Part shown: positions 9,324-18,834 of the stretch, one piece after another | Layout of the letters: every line of letters starts with the position of its first letter | Numbering within the stretch: the stretch's first letter is position 1 | NCBI RefSeq assembly: GCF_016482685.1 | Contig: NZ_JACYHF010000002.1 | Location: 248,001-312,000 of the forward strand | Origin: Streptomyces sp. DSM 110735 | GTDB taxonomy: Bacteria; Actinomycetota; Actinomycetes; Streptomycetales; Streptomycetaceae | Reading direction: 5' to 3' | DNA: 64,000 bases | Notes under the pieces: generated by a model | Seen by the model: the letters and a program-made list of their open reading frames with translations, nothing else | Told to the model about the DNA's origin: nothing | Database searches by the model: none | Program-made: the position numbers and the translations under genes

Positions 9324-9375
9324 AGTGTTCAACCGGAAGCGAACACTAACACTGTACGATGACCGTCGAACAGTG
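9324..9375. promoter_or_regulatory. Two candidate ArsR-family operators in the divergent promoter
   Basis: Two inverted repeats between the oxidoreductase (start 9302, minus) and the ArsR gene (start 9395, plus). AGTGTTC (9324-9330) pairs with GAACACT (9341-9347), and CACTGT (9350-9355) pairs with ACAGTG (9370-9375). Both share an AGTGTTC/CACTGT-like core, so they may be two copies of one site recognised by the adjacent regulator. Confidence 0.6.
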
Positions 9376-9394
9376 CGTGGAGGAGGACTTCGGA

Positions 9395-9739
9395 ATGCCG
9401 GACCGGACCCAGGGCGCGAGTCACCGTCAGCCGCCCGTGCACACGCACCCCGACGACGTGCCGCTGCTCACCGCCCTGTCCGCGCTCGCGGACCCCGTGC
9501 GCATCCAGCTCGTCCGCGACCTGGCCGGACACCCCGACTGGACGCTCAGTTGCAGCAACTTCGACGTGCCGGTCGGGCGCGCCGCGAAGAGCCATCACTT
9601 CTCGGTCCTGCGCGACGCGGGGCTGGTCGAACAGCGCGACCAGGGTCCCCGGCGGCTCAACCGGCTGCGCCGCGAGGAGTTCGACGCCCGCTTCCCCGGA
9701 CTTCTCGACCTGACCCTGCGCGCCGACGCGAACGAGTAA
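9395..9739 (+). CDS. ArsR-family winged-helix transcriptional regulator
   Basis: 114 residues with a winged helix-turn-helix: LLTALSALADPVRIQLVRDLAG, then GRAAKSHHFSVLRDAGLVEQRDQGPRRLNRL as recognition helix and wing. No metal-binding CxC motif is seen, so the ligand is probably organic or redox-related. ATG 9395 is preferred over the in-frame ATG at 9359: AGGAGG lies 8-9 nt upstream, and the longer form would translate the operator. Divergent from the quinone oxidoreductase, which it probably represses. Confidence 0.88.
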   Translation: MPDRTQGASHRQPPVHTHPDDVPLLTALSALADPVRIQLVRDLAGHPDWTLSCSNFDVPVGRAAKSHHFSVLRDAGLVEQRDQGPRRLNRLRREEFDARFPGLLDLTLRADANE

Positions 9740-9803
9740 CAGGCTCCGGGCACCGGCAAGTTGGCGGCACGGCCCGAAGTAGCCCCACCTGTCACGCGCA
9801 GCA

Positions 9804-9832
9804 TTGACGTGCTCACGCCTCACCGCTACGTT
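9804..9832 (+). promoter_or_regulatory. Possible sigma-70-like promoter for the GH92 gene
   Basis: TTGACG (9804-9809), 17-nt spacer, TACGTT (9827-9832). The pair lies about 200 bp ahead of the GH92 start, in a 296-bp gene-free stretch (9740-10035). Confidence 0.4.
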
Positions 9833-9961
9833 GCGACAGCGTTTCGGCGCCCACCCGCGCTCCCCGCACGAGCCGCCTTGTCCTCCGCCGCGACAAGTCG
9901 TCACCCCGCGCACCTCGAACGACCCCAACGCCCTTGGTCAGCAAACACTGTTCACCACCGA

Positions 9962-9973
9962 GACAACGTTGTC
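9962..9973. promoter_or_regulatory. Perfect 12-bp palindrome upstream of GH92 gene
   Basis: GACAACGTTGTC is a perfect palindrome with a central CG, the form bound by LacI-family regulators. It lies 62 bp before the GH92 start codon, downstream of the candidate promoter, where a repressor would block transcription. No LacI gene is adjacent, so the regulator would be encoded elsewhere. Confidence 0.55.
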
Positions 9974-10035
9974 ACCCCCACCCAGGAACCGCGTCGAGTC
10001 CGCTCCTCCCCCACTCCCCCAGGAGGCACATCGCG

Positions 10036-12858
10036 ATGTTCGGGAACTCGTTGTTCAGCAGACGCCGGGGCGCCGCCCCGCTCGCGCTGCGCTCGTCCCG
10101 GTCGCGCCGGGGGTACGCAGCCCTCGGCGCCGTGGCCGGAGCCGCGCTGTTCGGCGCCTACGCGCTGCCCGCGCCCGCGGCGGCGGCAGCGGCAGCGCGC
10201 CCCGCCGACCTCGTCGCTCATCCGGCCGACCTGGTCAACCCGTTCATCGGCACGTCCAACGACGCCAACGACTTCCCCGGCGCGGACGTGCCCTTCGGCA
10301 TGGTGCAGTGGAGCCCCGACACCAACTCCCGTCCACCGGGGGGCGGGTACGAGTACAAGGACTCCTCGATCACCGGGTTCAGCCTCACTCACATCGCCGG
10401 TCCCGGCTGCGGCGCGGCGGGGGACGTGCCGGTGCTGCCGACGGTCGGCGCGGTCAGCAACTCCGCCACCGACTCCTTCTCGCACGACAACGAGTCGGCC
10501 ACGGCGGGCTCGTACAAGGTCGCGCTCGACAATAAGGTGACCACCGAGCTGGCCACCACCACGCGGAGCGGGATGGCGCGGTTCACCTTCCCGGCGACCA
10601 CTCAGGCGAACCTGCTCTTCAAGCTGAACAGCAGCCAGAACGGCGGCAGTTCGACCCAGTTCAACGTGGTGTCCAACACCGAGGTCAGCGGTCAGGTCAC
10701 GAGCGGTAGGTTCTGCGGAGCCGGGAACAGCTACACCGTCTACTTCGACATGGTCTTCGACCGGCCCTTCGCCACCAGCGGCAGCTCGCTCGCGGCGGCG
10801 AAGCCGGCGCCGAGCACCAAGCGGGCGGGGAAGAACGCGGCGGACAAGCCCAACCACCCGCGTCTGCACGGCACCGGGGCGAAGGCGGCCGTCAAGGACG
10901 ACGCCACTCCCAAAGCCGCCGCGTCCAACGCCCATGTCACCTTCGACACCAGCGCGAACCAGGTCGTCCAGGCCAAGGTGGGCGTCTCCTATGTCTCCGT
11001 CGCCAACGCGACCGCCAACCGCACGGCGGAGAACCCCAATTGGAACTTCGACGCCGTGCGCACCTCGGCGCACGACGCCTGGGACTCGGCGCTCGGCAAG
11101 GTGCTGATCGGCGGCGGGACCTCGGACCAGCAGAAGATCTTCTACACCGCGCTCTACCACTCCCTGCTGCACCCGAACGTCATCAGCGACACAAACGGCC
11201 AGTACTTCGGCTTCGACGGCAAGACGCACCAGGTCGACTCCGGGCACCGGGCCGCGTACGCCAACTACTCCGGCTGGGACATCTACCGCTCCCAGGCGCA
11301 GTTGGAGGCGCTGGTCAGTCCCCAAATCGCCTCCGACACCGCCCAGTCGATGGTCGACGACTACCAGCAGACCGGGATCTTCCCCAAGTGGTCGGAGAAC
11401 AACGGAGAGTCCTATGTCATGGTCGGTGACCCGGCCGCGGCGATCATCGCCGACTACTACGCCTTCGGCGCCCGGGACTTCGACACCTCTGCGGCGCTCA
11501 AGGGGCTGCTGAAGCAGGCGAGCACCGCGAACAACGACCGGCCGGGGCTCAATTACCTCGACAACCCGGGCTACGAGCCGCACGACGGCAGCTACGGCTG
11601 CTGCAACTTCTACGGTCCCGTCGCCACCACGCTGGAGTACGACACCGCCGACTTCGCCCTCTCCGCCCTCGCCGGTTCCCTCGGCGACACCCAGAGCCAG
11701 AAGACGTACGCCCACCGGGCACAGGACTGGCGCAACGTCCTCAACCCCGCCTCCGGTTTCGTCCAGCCGCGCAACGCCAACGGCAGTTGGACCGGCGGGT
11801 TCGACCCCACCAGCGGGACGGACATGGTGGAGGCCGACTCCTGGATCTACACCGGCATGGTGCCGTTCAACGTGGGCGGACTGGCCACCGCCAAGGGCGG
11901 CAACAAGGTGATGGGCGACTACCTCGACACCGTGCTGCGCAGCTACACCGGCGCGAACGGCTACGCCTGGGTCGGCAACGAGCCGAGCATCGAACTGCCC
12001 TGGGAGTACGACTACATCGGCATGCCGTACAAGACCCAGGCGACGGTTCGGGCGGTCCAGGACCAGATCTGGTCCAACTCCCCCGCCGGTCTGGCGGACG
12101 GCAACGACGACCTCGGCGCGATGAGCGCCTGGTACGTCTGGTCGGCGCTCGGCATGTTCCCCATGACGCCGGGCACGTCCGATCTCGCCCTCGGTTCCCC
12201 GCTGTTCCCGCAGGCGCAGGTCACGCTGCCGTCGGGCAACACGCTCACGATCAACGGCTCGGGTGCGGCGGACAACGCGCCCTACGTCCAGTCCGCGACC
12301 TTCAACGGCTCGGCGTGGAACAACGCCTACGCCCCGACGTCCGCGATCACCTCGGGCGGCACCCTCGGCTTCACGCTGGGGACCACCGCCAACACCTCGT
12401 GGGCGAGCGGGACTTCCGCCGCTCCCCCGTCGTACCCCGGCGACACCTCCGCCCCGGCCAAGCCCCGGGTCGGTCCGGTGAAGGCGGGTGTCAGTTCCTC
12501 GCTCTGCGTGGACGACGCCAATTCCGGTACGGCGGACCACACGGCGATCCAGCTCTGGACCTGCAACGGGACGTACGCCCAGGACTGGACGGTCGCCTCG
12601 GACGGCACCCTGCGCACGCTCGGCAAGTGCCTCGACGTGTCGAACAGCGGGACGACCAACGGCACCCTCGTCCAGCTCTACGCCTGCAACGGCACCGGCG
12701 CGCAGGCGTGGACGATCGGCTCGGACGGCTCGCTGAAGAACACCAACTCCGGTCTGTGCCTGGACGATCCGAACTCCGCCACGGCGGAGGGCACCCGGTT
12801 GCAGATCTACGCCTGCAACGGCTCGGCGGCGCAGAAGTGGACGCTTCCGGCGGCGTAG
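10036..12858 (+). CDS. Secreted GH92 alpha-mannosidase with C-terminal ricin-type lectin domain
   Basis: 940 residues. Signal peptide (twin Arg-rich start, hydrophobic core about 25-45, Ala-rich cleavage near 50). The GH92 N-terminal beta-sandwich begins DLVNPFIGTSNDANDFPGADVP, and the (alpha/alpha)6 catalytic domain follows. Key motifs are WDIYRSQAQLEAL, NEPSIELPWEYDY (about residue 649, general acid Glu) and GNDDLGAMSAWYVW (about 690, Ca-linked Asp base). The C-terminus (about 814-939) is a CBM13/ricin-B domain with three QxW repeats ending WTV, WTI and WTL. GH92 enzymes are Ca-dependent exo-alpha-mannosidases, so this one likely trims mannose from fungal or yeast glycans outside the cell. 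AGGAGG precedes the ATG. A Lys/Ala/Pro-rich insert (about residues 250-300) within the sandwich domain is unusual. Confidence 0.93.
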   Translation: MFGNSLFSRRRGAAPLALRSSRSRRGYAALGAVAGAALFGAYALPAPAAAAAAARPADLVAHPADLVNPFIGTSNDANDFPGADVPFGMVQWSPDTNSRPPGGGYEYKDSSITGFSLTHIAGPGCGAAGDVPVLPTVGAVSNSATDSFSHDNESATAGSYKVALDNKVTTELATTTRSGMARFTFPATTQANLLFKLNSSQNGGSSTQFNVVSNTEVSGQVTSGRFCGAGNSYTVYFDMVFDRPFATSGSSLAAAKPAPSTKRAGKNAADKPNHPRLHGTGAKAAVKDDATPKAAASNAHVTFDTSANQVVQAKVGVSYVSVANATANRTAENPNWNFDAVRTSAHDAWDSALGKVLIGGGTSDQQKIFYTALYHSLLHPNVISDTNGQYFGFDGKTHQVDSGHRAAYANYSGWDIYRSQAQLEALVSPQIASDTAQSMVDDYQQTGIFPKWSENNGESYVMVGDPAAAIIADYYAFGARDFDTSAALKGLLKQASTANNDRPGLNYLDNPGYEPHDGSYGCCNFYGPVATTLEYDTADFALSALAGSLGDTQSQKTYAHRAQDWRNVLNPASGFVQPRNANGSWTGGFDPTSGTDMVEADSWIYTGMVPFNVGGLATAKGGNKVMGDYLDTVLRSYTGANGYAWVGNEPSIELPWEYDYIGMPYKTQATVRAVQDQIWSNSPAGLADGNDDLGAMSAWYVWSALGMFPMTPGTSDLALGSPLFPQAQVTLPSGNTLTINGSGAADNAPYVQSATFNGSAWNNAYAPTSAITSGGTLGFTLGTTANTSWASGTSAAPPSYPGDTSAPAKPRVGPVKAGVSSSLCVDDANSGTADHTAIQLWTCNGTYAQDWTVASDGTLRTLGKCLDVSNSGTTNGTLVQLYACNGTGAQAWTIGSDGSLKNTNSGLCLDDPNSATAEGTRLQIYACNGSAAQKWTLPAA

Positions 12859-12887
12859 CCACCCGCAGTGGTCCACACGGCAGATCT

Positions 12888-12924
12888 CCTTCGCCCTGTC
12901 CTCTCCGTGAGGGCAGGGCGAAGG
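12888..12924 (+). terminator. Hairpin terminator after GH92 gene
   Basis: Perfect 11-bp stem CCTTCGCCCTG (12888-12898) and CAGGGCGAAGG (12914-12924) with a 15-nt loop, 30 bp past the GH92 stop. It separates the GH92 gene from the P450 gene. Confidence 0.75.
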
Positions 12925-13043
12925 CGTCCCCGGATGTGCAAGATCTGTAAGGGCTCTACGGTGAGGGGGAGTTGACGCATACCCTGATCGCTCCGCACCC
13001 CTGGAACGACAGTCGCTGTGCCGACGCCCTCTGGAGAGTCACC

Positions 13044-14285
13044 GTGACCATCAGCGACCCCGTCGACCGTGTCGTCATCGACCCTTTCGGCGCCGACGTC
13101 CCCGCCGAGACGGCGAAGCTGCGCTCCCTCGGCCCGGTGGTCCCCGTCGAGCTGCCCGGCGGCATACCCGCCTGGGCTCCGACCGGGTACGACGTCCTCA
13201 AGGACCTGATCCTGGACCCCCGGGTCAGCAAGGACCCCCGGCGGCACTGGCGGCTGTGGCCCGAGATCGGCCAACACCCCTCCTGGGGCTGGATTCTGGG
13301 CTGGGTGGGTGTCGTCAACATGTTCACCACCTACGGCGCCGAACACGCGCGGCTGCGCAAGCTGGTGGCGCCGAGCTTCACACACAGGCGCACCGAGGCG
13401 ATGCGCCCGCGCGTGGAGTCGATCACGACCGAACTGCTCGACGCCCTGGCCGAAGCGGGCGCCGACGGCGCGACGGTGGACGTCAAGCGGATGTACGCGC
13501 ACGAGCTGCCGATGCGGATGATCTGTGAACTGTTCGGCGTCCCACCGAAGTTGCGGGCGGAAACCGCCGGTCTCATCGCGGCCATCATGGACACCTCCAA
13601 CCCGGGCCCGGAGCACACGGCGTTCGTGCAGGAGCGGATCGGGACCGTCCTGGGCGGGCTGATCGCGTACAAGACCGAGCACCCCGGCGACGACATGACC
13701 ACGGAGCTGATCCGGGTCCGCGACGAGGACGGCGACCGGCTCAGCGACGAGGAACTGCTGTACACGCTGCTGCTCGTGATCGGCGCCGGGTTCGAGACGA
13801 CGGTCAACCTCATCGGCAACGCGATCGTCGCCCTGCTGGACGACCCCGCCCAACTGGCCGCGGTCCGCGCCGGGGAGATCTCCTGGGACGCGGTGATCGA
13901 CGAGACGCTCCGCGTCCAACCCTCCATCGCCGCACTGCCGTTGCGCTACGCGGTCGAGGACCTGACCGTCGGCGACATCACCATCCCGGCAGGCGACGCC
14001 ATCATCACGACGTACGCCGCCGCCGGCCTCGACCCCGCCCACTACGGCACCGAAGCCCATCTCTTCGACGCGGCACGCGGAGCCGACGACCACCTGGCCT
14101 TCGGTCTCGGCGTCCACCGCTGCATCGGCGCCCCCCTGGCCCGCCTGGAAGCCCGCACCGCCCTCCCGTCCCTGTTCCACCGCTTCCCCGACCTGGCGCC
14201 CGCCTTACGCCGAGAGGATCTACGCCAGGTCCCGTCCTTCATCGCCCTCGGCTGGCAGGAAATCCCGGTCCGACTGCACGGCTGA
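13044..14285 (+). CDS. Cytochrome P450
   Basis: 413 residues, normal for a bacterial soluble P450. Seen: I-helix oxygen-activation motif GAGFETT (about residue 250), the K-helix DETLR (ExxR) and the haem-binding loop [10 protein letters not shown] with the axial Cys near residue 358. GTG 13044 is used because GGAGAG lies 7 nt upstream and the family N-terminus begins here. No ferredoxin or reductase gene is adjacent, so it must use general redox partners. Substrate unknown; nothing nearby marks a biosynthetic cluster. Confidence 0.92.
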   Translation: MTISDPVDRVVIDPFGADVPAETAKLRSLGPVVPVELPGGIPAWAPTGYDVLKDLILDPRVSKDPRRHWRLWPEIGQHPSWGWILGWVGVVNMFTTYGAEHARLRKLVAPSFTHRRTEAMRPRVESITTELLDALAEAGADGATVDVKRMYAHELPMRMICELFGVPPKLRAETAGLIAAIMDTSNPGPEHTAFVQERIGTVLGGLIAYKTEHPGDDMTTELIRVRDEDGDRLSDEELLYTLLLVIGAGFETTVNLIGNAIVALLDDPAQLAAVRAGEISWDAVIDETLRVQPSIAALPLRYAVEDLTVGDITIPAGDAIITTYAAAGLDPAHYGTEAHLFDAARGADDHLAFGLGVHRCIGAPLARLEARTALPSLFHRFPDLAPALRREDLRQVPSFIALGWQEIPVRLHG

Positions 14286-14699
14286 TCACCGCGCCGGGGG
14301 TACGACCGGCTCCCGCGTCCACGACCGCCCGGCGCTGACGAAGTCGCCGTACTTGTCCTGCACGACCCCCTCGTTGACCCAGCGGGCCCGCTCGGCTCCC
14401 GTTTGCCGCTCGGCGATCTCCAGCGCGGACAGCGGGTCCTCCGCCGTGCCCAGGAGCAGGCCGAACTCGCTCGCCTCGTCGTCCGGATCGAACGGCGGGA
14501 ACTCGCCCAGGTCCCGGAAGCGCTCGCTACCGATGTCCTCGACCGTGTGGAGACGGACCTCGAACCGCCCCTTCGTCGGGCGAACCTCAACATGGCGCAC
14601 GCCGGGGCGCTCCGCCGAGCCGCACGCCCCAAGAAGCTGCTCGACCGAGCGACCCCGCCTCAGAGCCCCGAGGATGAACGACTCCACCAAGTACCGCAT
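14286..14699 (-). CDS. Hypothetical protein (137 aa)
   Basis: Not recognised. A soluble, acidic protein with an N-terminal basic helix (MRYLVESFILGALRRGRSVEQLLGAC), then beta-rich HVEVRPTKGRFEVRLHTVEDI and a Glu/Asp-rich middle (EFPPFDPDDEASEFG). The shape is reminiscent of small immunity-like or effector-associated proteins, but no family can be assigned. It is convergent with the P450: its stop codon directly abuts the P450 stop. Confidence 0.7.
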   Translation of the reverse strand: MRYLVESFILGALRRGRSVEQLLGACGSAERPGVRHVEVRPTKGRFEVRLHTVEDIGSERFRDLGEFPPFDPDDEASEFGLLLGTAEDPLSALEIAERQTGAERARWVNEGVVQDKYGDFVSAGRSWTREPVVPPAR

Positions 14700-14747
14700 G
14701 CGGCAACGATATGGCCGGAGGGAAGCCGGTGTCGTTCGCGGGCGATG

Positions 14748-16070
14748 TCAGCTCAGCGGCTTGGACAGCACCGCCTTGCGGTGGCTGAAGGTGTCCAGGG
14801 AGTAGCGGCCGTGGTAGTTGCCCATGCCGCTCTCCCCGACGCCGCCGAAGGGAAGGTCGGAGACGGTGAGGTGGGCGAGGGGCAGGCCGTGGCCGAGGCC
14901 GCCGGAGGAGGTTTCGGCGGCGATGCGGGCGCGGGTGGTGGCGGAGTCGCTGAAGACGTACAACGCCAGCGGTTTGTCACGGTCGTTGATGAAGTCCACC
15001 GCCGCGTCAAGGTCCGGCACGGTGACGATCGGGAGGATGGGTCCGAAGATCTCCTCCCGCATCACGGGTGCCTCGGGCGCGAGGTCGGCCAGGACGGTCG
15101 GCGCGATGTACTTGTCCTTACGGTCGCTCGCCCCGCCGACCACCACCCGCCCGGAGTCGAGCAGACCGGAAAGCCGGTCGAAGTGGCGTTCGTTGACGAT
15201 CCGGCCGTACTCGGGCGATGCCGCCGGGTCGGTGCCGTAGACGCCCTCGACCGCGCGGACGAGCGCCGCCTCCAGGGCGGGGGCGGTCTCCGGGTCGGTG
15301 AGGACGTAGTCCGGGGCGACGCAGGTCTGCCCGGCGTTGAGGAACTTGCCCCGGACCAGCCGGTCCGCGACCACGTCGAGGTCGGTGTCGCGGTCGACGA
15401 ACGCCGGTGACTTGCCGCCGAGTTCGAGGGTGACCGGGGTGAGGTGCTCGGCGGCGGCGCGCATGACGACCCGGCCGACCGTGCCGTTGCCGGTGTAGAA
15501 GATGTGGTCGAAGCGCTCGGCCAGCAGGGCGGTGGTCTCCGGGATGCCGCCCTCGACCACGGCGACCGCGTCGGTGTCGAGGTAGGCGGGGATCAGCTCG
15601 GCCAGCGCGGCGGAGGTCGCCGGGGCGAGCTCGCTCGGCTTCGCCACCACCGCGTTGCCGGAGGCGAGCGCGCCGACCATCGGGGCGAGCAGGAGCTGCG
15701 CCGGGTAGTTCCAGGGGGCGATGACAAGGACGACGCCGAGCGGGTCGTACTGCGTCCAGGCCGTCGCGTCGGCACCGAGGTACGCGGGCACCGGCGCCGG
15801 CTCGGGGCGCAGCCACTCCTCCAGGTGCTCCAGGGTGTGGTCGATCTCGCGGACGGTGAAGTCGATCTCCGTGCGGTACGCCTCGGTGGCACTCTTGCCC
15901 AGGTCGGCGTGGAGGGCGGCGGCGAGGTCGTCGCCGTGCTCGGTGAGCATCGCGCGCAGTCGGCGCAGTTGCCCGGTGCGCCACTCGACGGACTTGGTCC
16001 GTCCGGTACGGAACGTGTCGCGCAGCCGGGCGACGGTGTCGGCGGGCTGCTCGGTGGGGGCGTGGTTCAC
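14748..16070 (-). CDS. Aldehyde dehydrogenase family protein
   Basis: 440 residues, short like class 3 and coniferyl-type aldehyde dehydrogenases. Seen: NAD-site APWNYPAQL (about residue 113), GNAVVAKPSELAP, GNGTVGRVV, the Glu of LELGGKSPA, the catalytic Cys in NAGQTCVAPDY (about 243) and EIFGPILP. It oxidises an aldehyde to the acid with NAD(P)+; substrate unknown. GTG at 16070 opens the conserved region. It lies downstream of the four-carbon acid sugar operon on the same strand, but 118 bp separate it from gntR, so it may have its own promoter. Confidence 0.92.
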   Translation of the reverse strand: MNHAPTEQPADTVARLRDTFRTGRTKSVEWRTGQLRRLRAMLTEHGDDLAAALHADLGKSATEAYRTEIDFTVREIDHTLEHLEEWLRPEPAPVPAYLGADATAWTQYDPLGVVLVIAPWNYPAQLLLAPMVGALASGNAVVAKPSELAPATSAALAELIPAYLDTDAVAVVEGGIPETTALLAERFDHIFYTGNGTVGRVVMRAAAEHLTPVTLELGGKSPAFVDRDTDLDVVADRLVRGKFLNAGQTCVAPDYVLTDPETAPALEAALVRAVEGVYGTDPAASPEYGRIVNERHFDRLSGLLDSGRVVVGGASDRKDKYIAPTVLADLAPEAPVMREEIFGPILPIVTVPDLDAAVDFINDRDKPLALYVFSDSATTRARIAAETSSGGLGHGLPLAHLTVSDLPFGGVGESGMGNYHGRYSLDTFSHRKAVLSKPLS

Positions 16071-16188
16071 GGGTGCCTCGCGATCTCGGCTAACAGATGT
16101 AAACACCAACCTTTCAGACGGTCGAGAAAATTCCACGGATTGCCCGGAATGACGTGGATCACGGAGAGCGGGTGCCCGGCGCGCCGCG

Positions 16189-16947
16189 TCAGGTGCCCGA
16201 CCCGGACCCCAGGCGTACGTCCAGCCCGTCGTTCTCCGTCCAGAAGCGGTCGTCCGCGTCCTGGAGGCGGGAGGCGGCGTGGCGGAGGTGGAGGCGGGCG
16301 GCTGCCTGGGCGGCTTCGGGGTCGTGGGCTTCGACGGCGGCGAGGATGGCGTGGTGCTCCTGGCGGACCGCCTCGATGAAGTCGGTGCGGCGCGCCTCGT
16401 TGGCGCGGGTGACGCGGATGCCGTCGCGGGCGACCTCGCCGAGGTAGCGGACCGTCTGGACGAGGACCGGGTTGCCGGTGGACTCCGCGATGGTGCGGTG
16501 GAAGGCGAGGTCCTCGTCCACGCCGTCGCCGTCGGCGGCGACCGCCGTGTCCAGCGCGTCGAGCGCCCCGCGCATCCGGGCGATGTCGTCCGGCGTGGCC
16601 CGGGTCGCCGCCAGCGCCGCCGCCTCACCCTCCAGGGCGGCGCGGACCTCGACGATCTGGAGCACCTTGGACTTGGTGCCCGGGGACTCCGCCTCAAGGT
16701 CGAGCGGTCGGGTGCGCCGGGGCAGGACGAAGACGCCGAGTCCCTGGCGCGGCTCGACCAGACCCGCGTTGCGCAGCCGGGACACCGCCTCGCGGATGAC
16801 CGTGCGGCTCACGCCGAGCTGCTTGACCAGCGCGACCTCGGTCGGCAGTTTGTCGCCCTCGGCGAGCCGTCCGGACTCGATCTCCTCCGCGAGGATCGCG
16901 GCGACCTGGTCCGCGAGCCGTATCGGACCGCTCACCTTGGAAAACAT
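16189..16947 (-). CDS. FadR/FCD-subfamily GntR transcriptional regulator
   Basis: 252 residues. N-terminal GntR winged helix (residues 8-75: LPTEVALVKQLGVSRTVIREAVSRL) and a C-terminal FCD domain (about 90-235) with the metal/effector ligands in DEDLAFHRTIA, EHHAILAAVEAHD and HLRHA. Family members sense small organic acids. It is the last gene of the four-carbon acid sugar operon, 10 bp after denD, so it is probably the local repressor responding to a tetronate intermediate. A 9-bp-arm palindrome in front of ltnD (23133-23153) is the likely operator. Confidence 0.92.
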   Translation of the reverse strand: MFSKVSGPIRLADQVAAILAEEIESGRLAEGDKLPTEVALVKQLGVSRTVIREAVSRLRNAGLVEPRQGLGVFVLPRRTRPLDLEAESPGTKSKVLQIVEVRAALEGEAAALAATRATPDDIARMRGALDALDTAVAADGDGVDEDLAFHRTIAESTGNPVLVQTVRYLGEVARDGIRVTRANEARRTDFIEAVRQEHHAILAAVEAHDPEAAQAAARLHLRHAASRLQDADDRFWTENDGLDVRLGSGSGT

Positions 16948-16957
16948 GCTTTTCAGT

Positions 16958-18004
16958 CTATCGATCCGCGCTCTGGCGCCCGGCTCCGAGCCCGGTGACG
17001 GCGGTCACCGCGTCGGCGTGGCCGGCGAGGTACTCCCGGACGACCGACTCGAAGTCCGGGTCGGCCGCCAGACCGAGGGTGGCGGCGCGGGCGTTGTCGA
17101 AGGCGGCGGGCCAGGAGCCCACGATCGCCTCGACGGCGGGCTCGGGCGCGACGGTCACCAGGTCCGCGACCGCGTCCCCGGCCACCCGGCGAAGGGTCCG
17201 GAGCATCTCCTCGACCGAGACCGTCAGCGCGGGCAGGTTGACCGGCAGCCGCCCGTCGAGCTGACCGGGTCCCTCGCCGCGCTCCAGTTCCGCGACCCGG
17301 AGGATGCCCGCGACCGTGCGCCGGGGTGACGCCAGCGCCACCCGCAGGGCGGGGTCGACGGGGCAGACGGCGGGCAGCCCGGCCAGGGGCTCGCGGACGA
17401 TGCCGGACAGGAACCCGGACGCGGCGGCGTTCGGCTTGCCCGGCCGCACCGAGACGGTCATCAGCCGGGCCACGCGCCCGTCCACGAAGCCACGGCGCGT
17501 GTACTCCGCGACGAGCTGCTCGCAGACGAACTTCTGCACGCCGTAGCTGGAGCGCGGGGTCGGCAGCGTGGCTTCGCTGACCACCTCGGGCAGCGGCAGC
17601 GCCGGGTCCGGACCGTACACCGCGACGCTGCTGGAGAACAGCAGCCGTACGACCGGTCCCCCGGCGGCGGACTGCGTGCGGGCGGCTTCGAGCAGGGCGC
17701 GCGTGGTGTCGACGTTGGCGGCCATGCCGAGGTCGAAGTCCGCCTCGCACGCGGCGGACACGGCGGAGGCGAGGTGGATCACCGCGTCCACCGGCTCGGC
17801 GAACAACTCGCCCAGCCGCGCGGTCAGATCGCCCTGGACGACCTCCACGAGCGGGTCGGCGGCGAGCGGTGACGCGTCCGGTACGAACAGGTCGGCCAGC
17901 ACCAGCCGGTCCACGGGTGCGCCGTTGAACCTCCGTGTCTCCAGCAGCCGTTCAGCCACCTGACGACCCAGGAAGCCGAAGCCACCGGTGATGACGATCC
18001 TCAT
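16958..18004 (-). CDS. denD: D-erythronate dehydrogenase (NAD-dependent SDR)
   Basis: 348-residue extended short-chain dehydrogenase. N-terminal [21 protein letters not shown] is the NAD-binding Rossmann motif, [11 protein letters not shown] supplies the catalytic Ser and [13 protein letters not shown] the Tyr-x3-Lys pair. Length, the [23 protein letters not shown] stretch and the operon match DenD, which oxidises D-erythronate at C2 to 2-oxo-tetronate for OtnI. The start overlaps the otnI stop by four bases (ATGA). This assignment rests on family resemblance plus context and is more secure than for a lone SDR. Confidence 0.88.
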   Translation of the reverse strand: MRIVITGGFGFLGRQVAERLLETRRFNGAPVDRLVLADLFVPDASPLAADPLVEVVQGDLTARLGELFAEPVDAVIHLASAVSAACEADFDLGMAANVDTTRALLEAARTQSAAGGPVVRLLFSSSVAVYGPDPALPLPEVVSEATLPTPRSSYGVQKFVCEQLVAEYTRRGFVDGRVARLMTVSVRPGKPNAAASGFLSGIVREPLAGLPAVCPVDPALRVALASPRRTVAGILRVAELERGEGPGQLDGRLPVNLPALTVSVEEMLRTLRRVAGDAVADLVTVAPEPAVEAIVGSWPAAFDNARAATLGLAADPDFESVVREYLAGHADAVTAVTGLGAGRQSADR

Positions 18005-18804
18005 GCGTGTGCTCCTCGGTAGTCGTGCAGCCAGCCGAGCCCCTCGCTCGTCCCGGCGCGGGGGCGGTACTCGCAGCCGATCCACCCCTCGAAGGCCAAC
18101 TCGTCGATGACGGCGAAGAGATGGCCGATGTTCAGTTCGCCCGCGTCGGGCTCGTGCCGGTCGGGCACCCCGGCGATCTGGAGATGCCCGACCCGGCCGG
18201 TCGGCAGGTCCCGGCGCAGGACCGTGGTGAGGTCGCCCTCGGTGATCTGGCAGTGGTAGAGGTCCAGTTGGACCTTGACGTTGTCGGCGCCCAACTCCCG
18301 CACGACAGCGTGTGCTTCGGTCTGCCGGTTCAGGAAGTAGCCCGGCATGTCCCGGTGGTTGATCGGCTCGATCAGGAGGTCCACCCCCGCCGCACCGGCA
18401 CGTTCGGCGGCCCAGGCGAGGTTGGCCAGGTAGGTGTCGCGGTGCCGGGCCGTCTCGGCGGGCGCGAGTCCGGTCGGCGGCAGCCCGGCCATCACATGCA
18501 CGCGCGGGCAGTCCAGGGCGGCGGCGTACTCCAGCGCCCGGTCGATCCCGACCCGCGTCTCCGCCTCGCGTCCGGGCAGTGCTGCGGTCCCGCGCTCGCC
18601 CGAACTCCATTCGCCGGGTGGGGCGTTGAACAGCACTTGGCGCAGACCGTGGTCGTCCAGCAGACGGCGCAGCTCGGCAGCGTCGTAGTCGTACGGGAAG
18701 AGGTACTCGACGGCTTCGAAGCCGTCCGCCGAGGCTGCGGCGAAGCGGGTCGGGAACGGGTGCTCGGTGTACATCATGGACAGGTTCGCTGCGAACCTCG
18801 GCAT
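18001..18804 (-). CDS. otnI: 2-oxo-tetronate isomerase
   Basis: 267-residue TIM-barrel isomerase of the hydroxypyruvate isomerase (Hyi) family. Seen: [37 protein letters not shown] with the metal-binding Glu, [32 protein letters not shown] and a C-terminal GCEYRP. In tetronate catabolism OtnI converts 2-oxo-tetronate to 3-oxo-tetronate. ATG 18804 is preferred to the in-frame ATG four codons earlier because GGGAG sits just before it. Coupled to denD (ATGA overlap) and 31 bp after the MFS gene. Confidence 0.88.
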   Translation of the reverse strand: MPRFAANLSMMYTEHPFPTRFAAASADGFEAVEYLFPYDYDAAELRRLLDDHGLRQVLFNAPPGEWSSGERGTAALPGREAETRVGIDRALEYAAALDCPRVHVMAGLPPTGLAPAETARHRDTYLANLAWAAERAGAAGVDLLIEPINHRDMPGYFLNRQTEAHAVVRELGADNVKVQLDLYHCQITEGDLTTVLRRDLPTGRVGHLQIAGVPDRHEPDAGELNIGHLFAVIDELAFEGWIGCEYRPRAGTSEGLGWLHDYRGAHA

Positions 18805-18834
18805 GGTCACTCCCATGACGCCGGTGGGCGCCGG

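Noticed and set aside
12972..14285. P450 as part of a natural-product cluster
   Set aside because: No ferredoxin, synthase or tailoring genes are beside it; neighbours are a GH92 enzyme and a hypothetical protein.
16081..16115. TGTAAACACC near the ALDH start as another copy of the 15-bp motif
   Set aside because: Only the first half matches (one mismatch); the second half and the inverted partner are missing.
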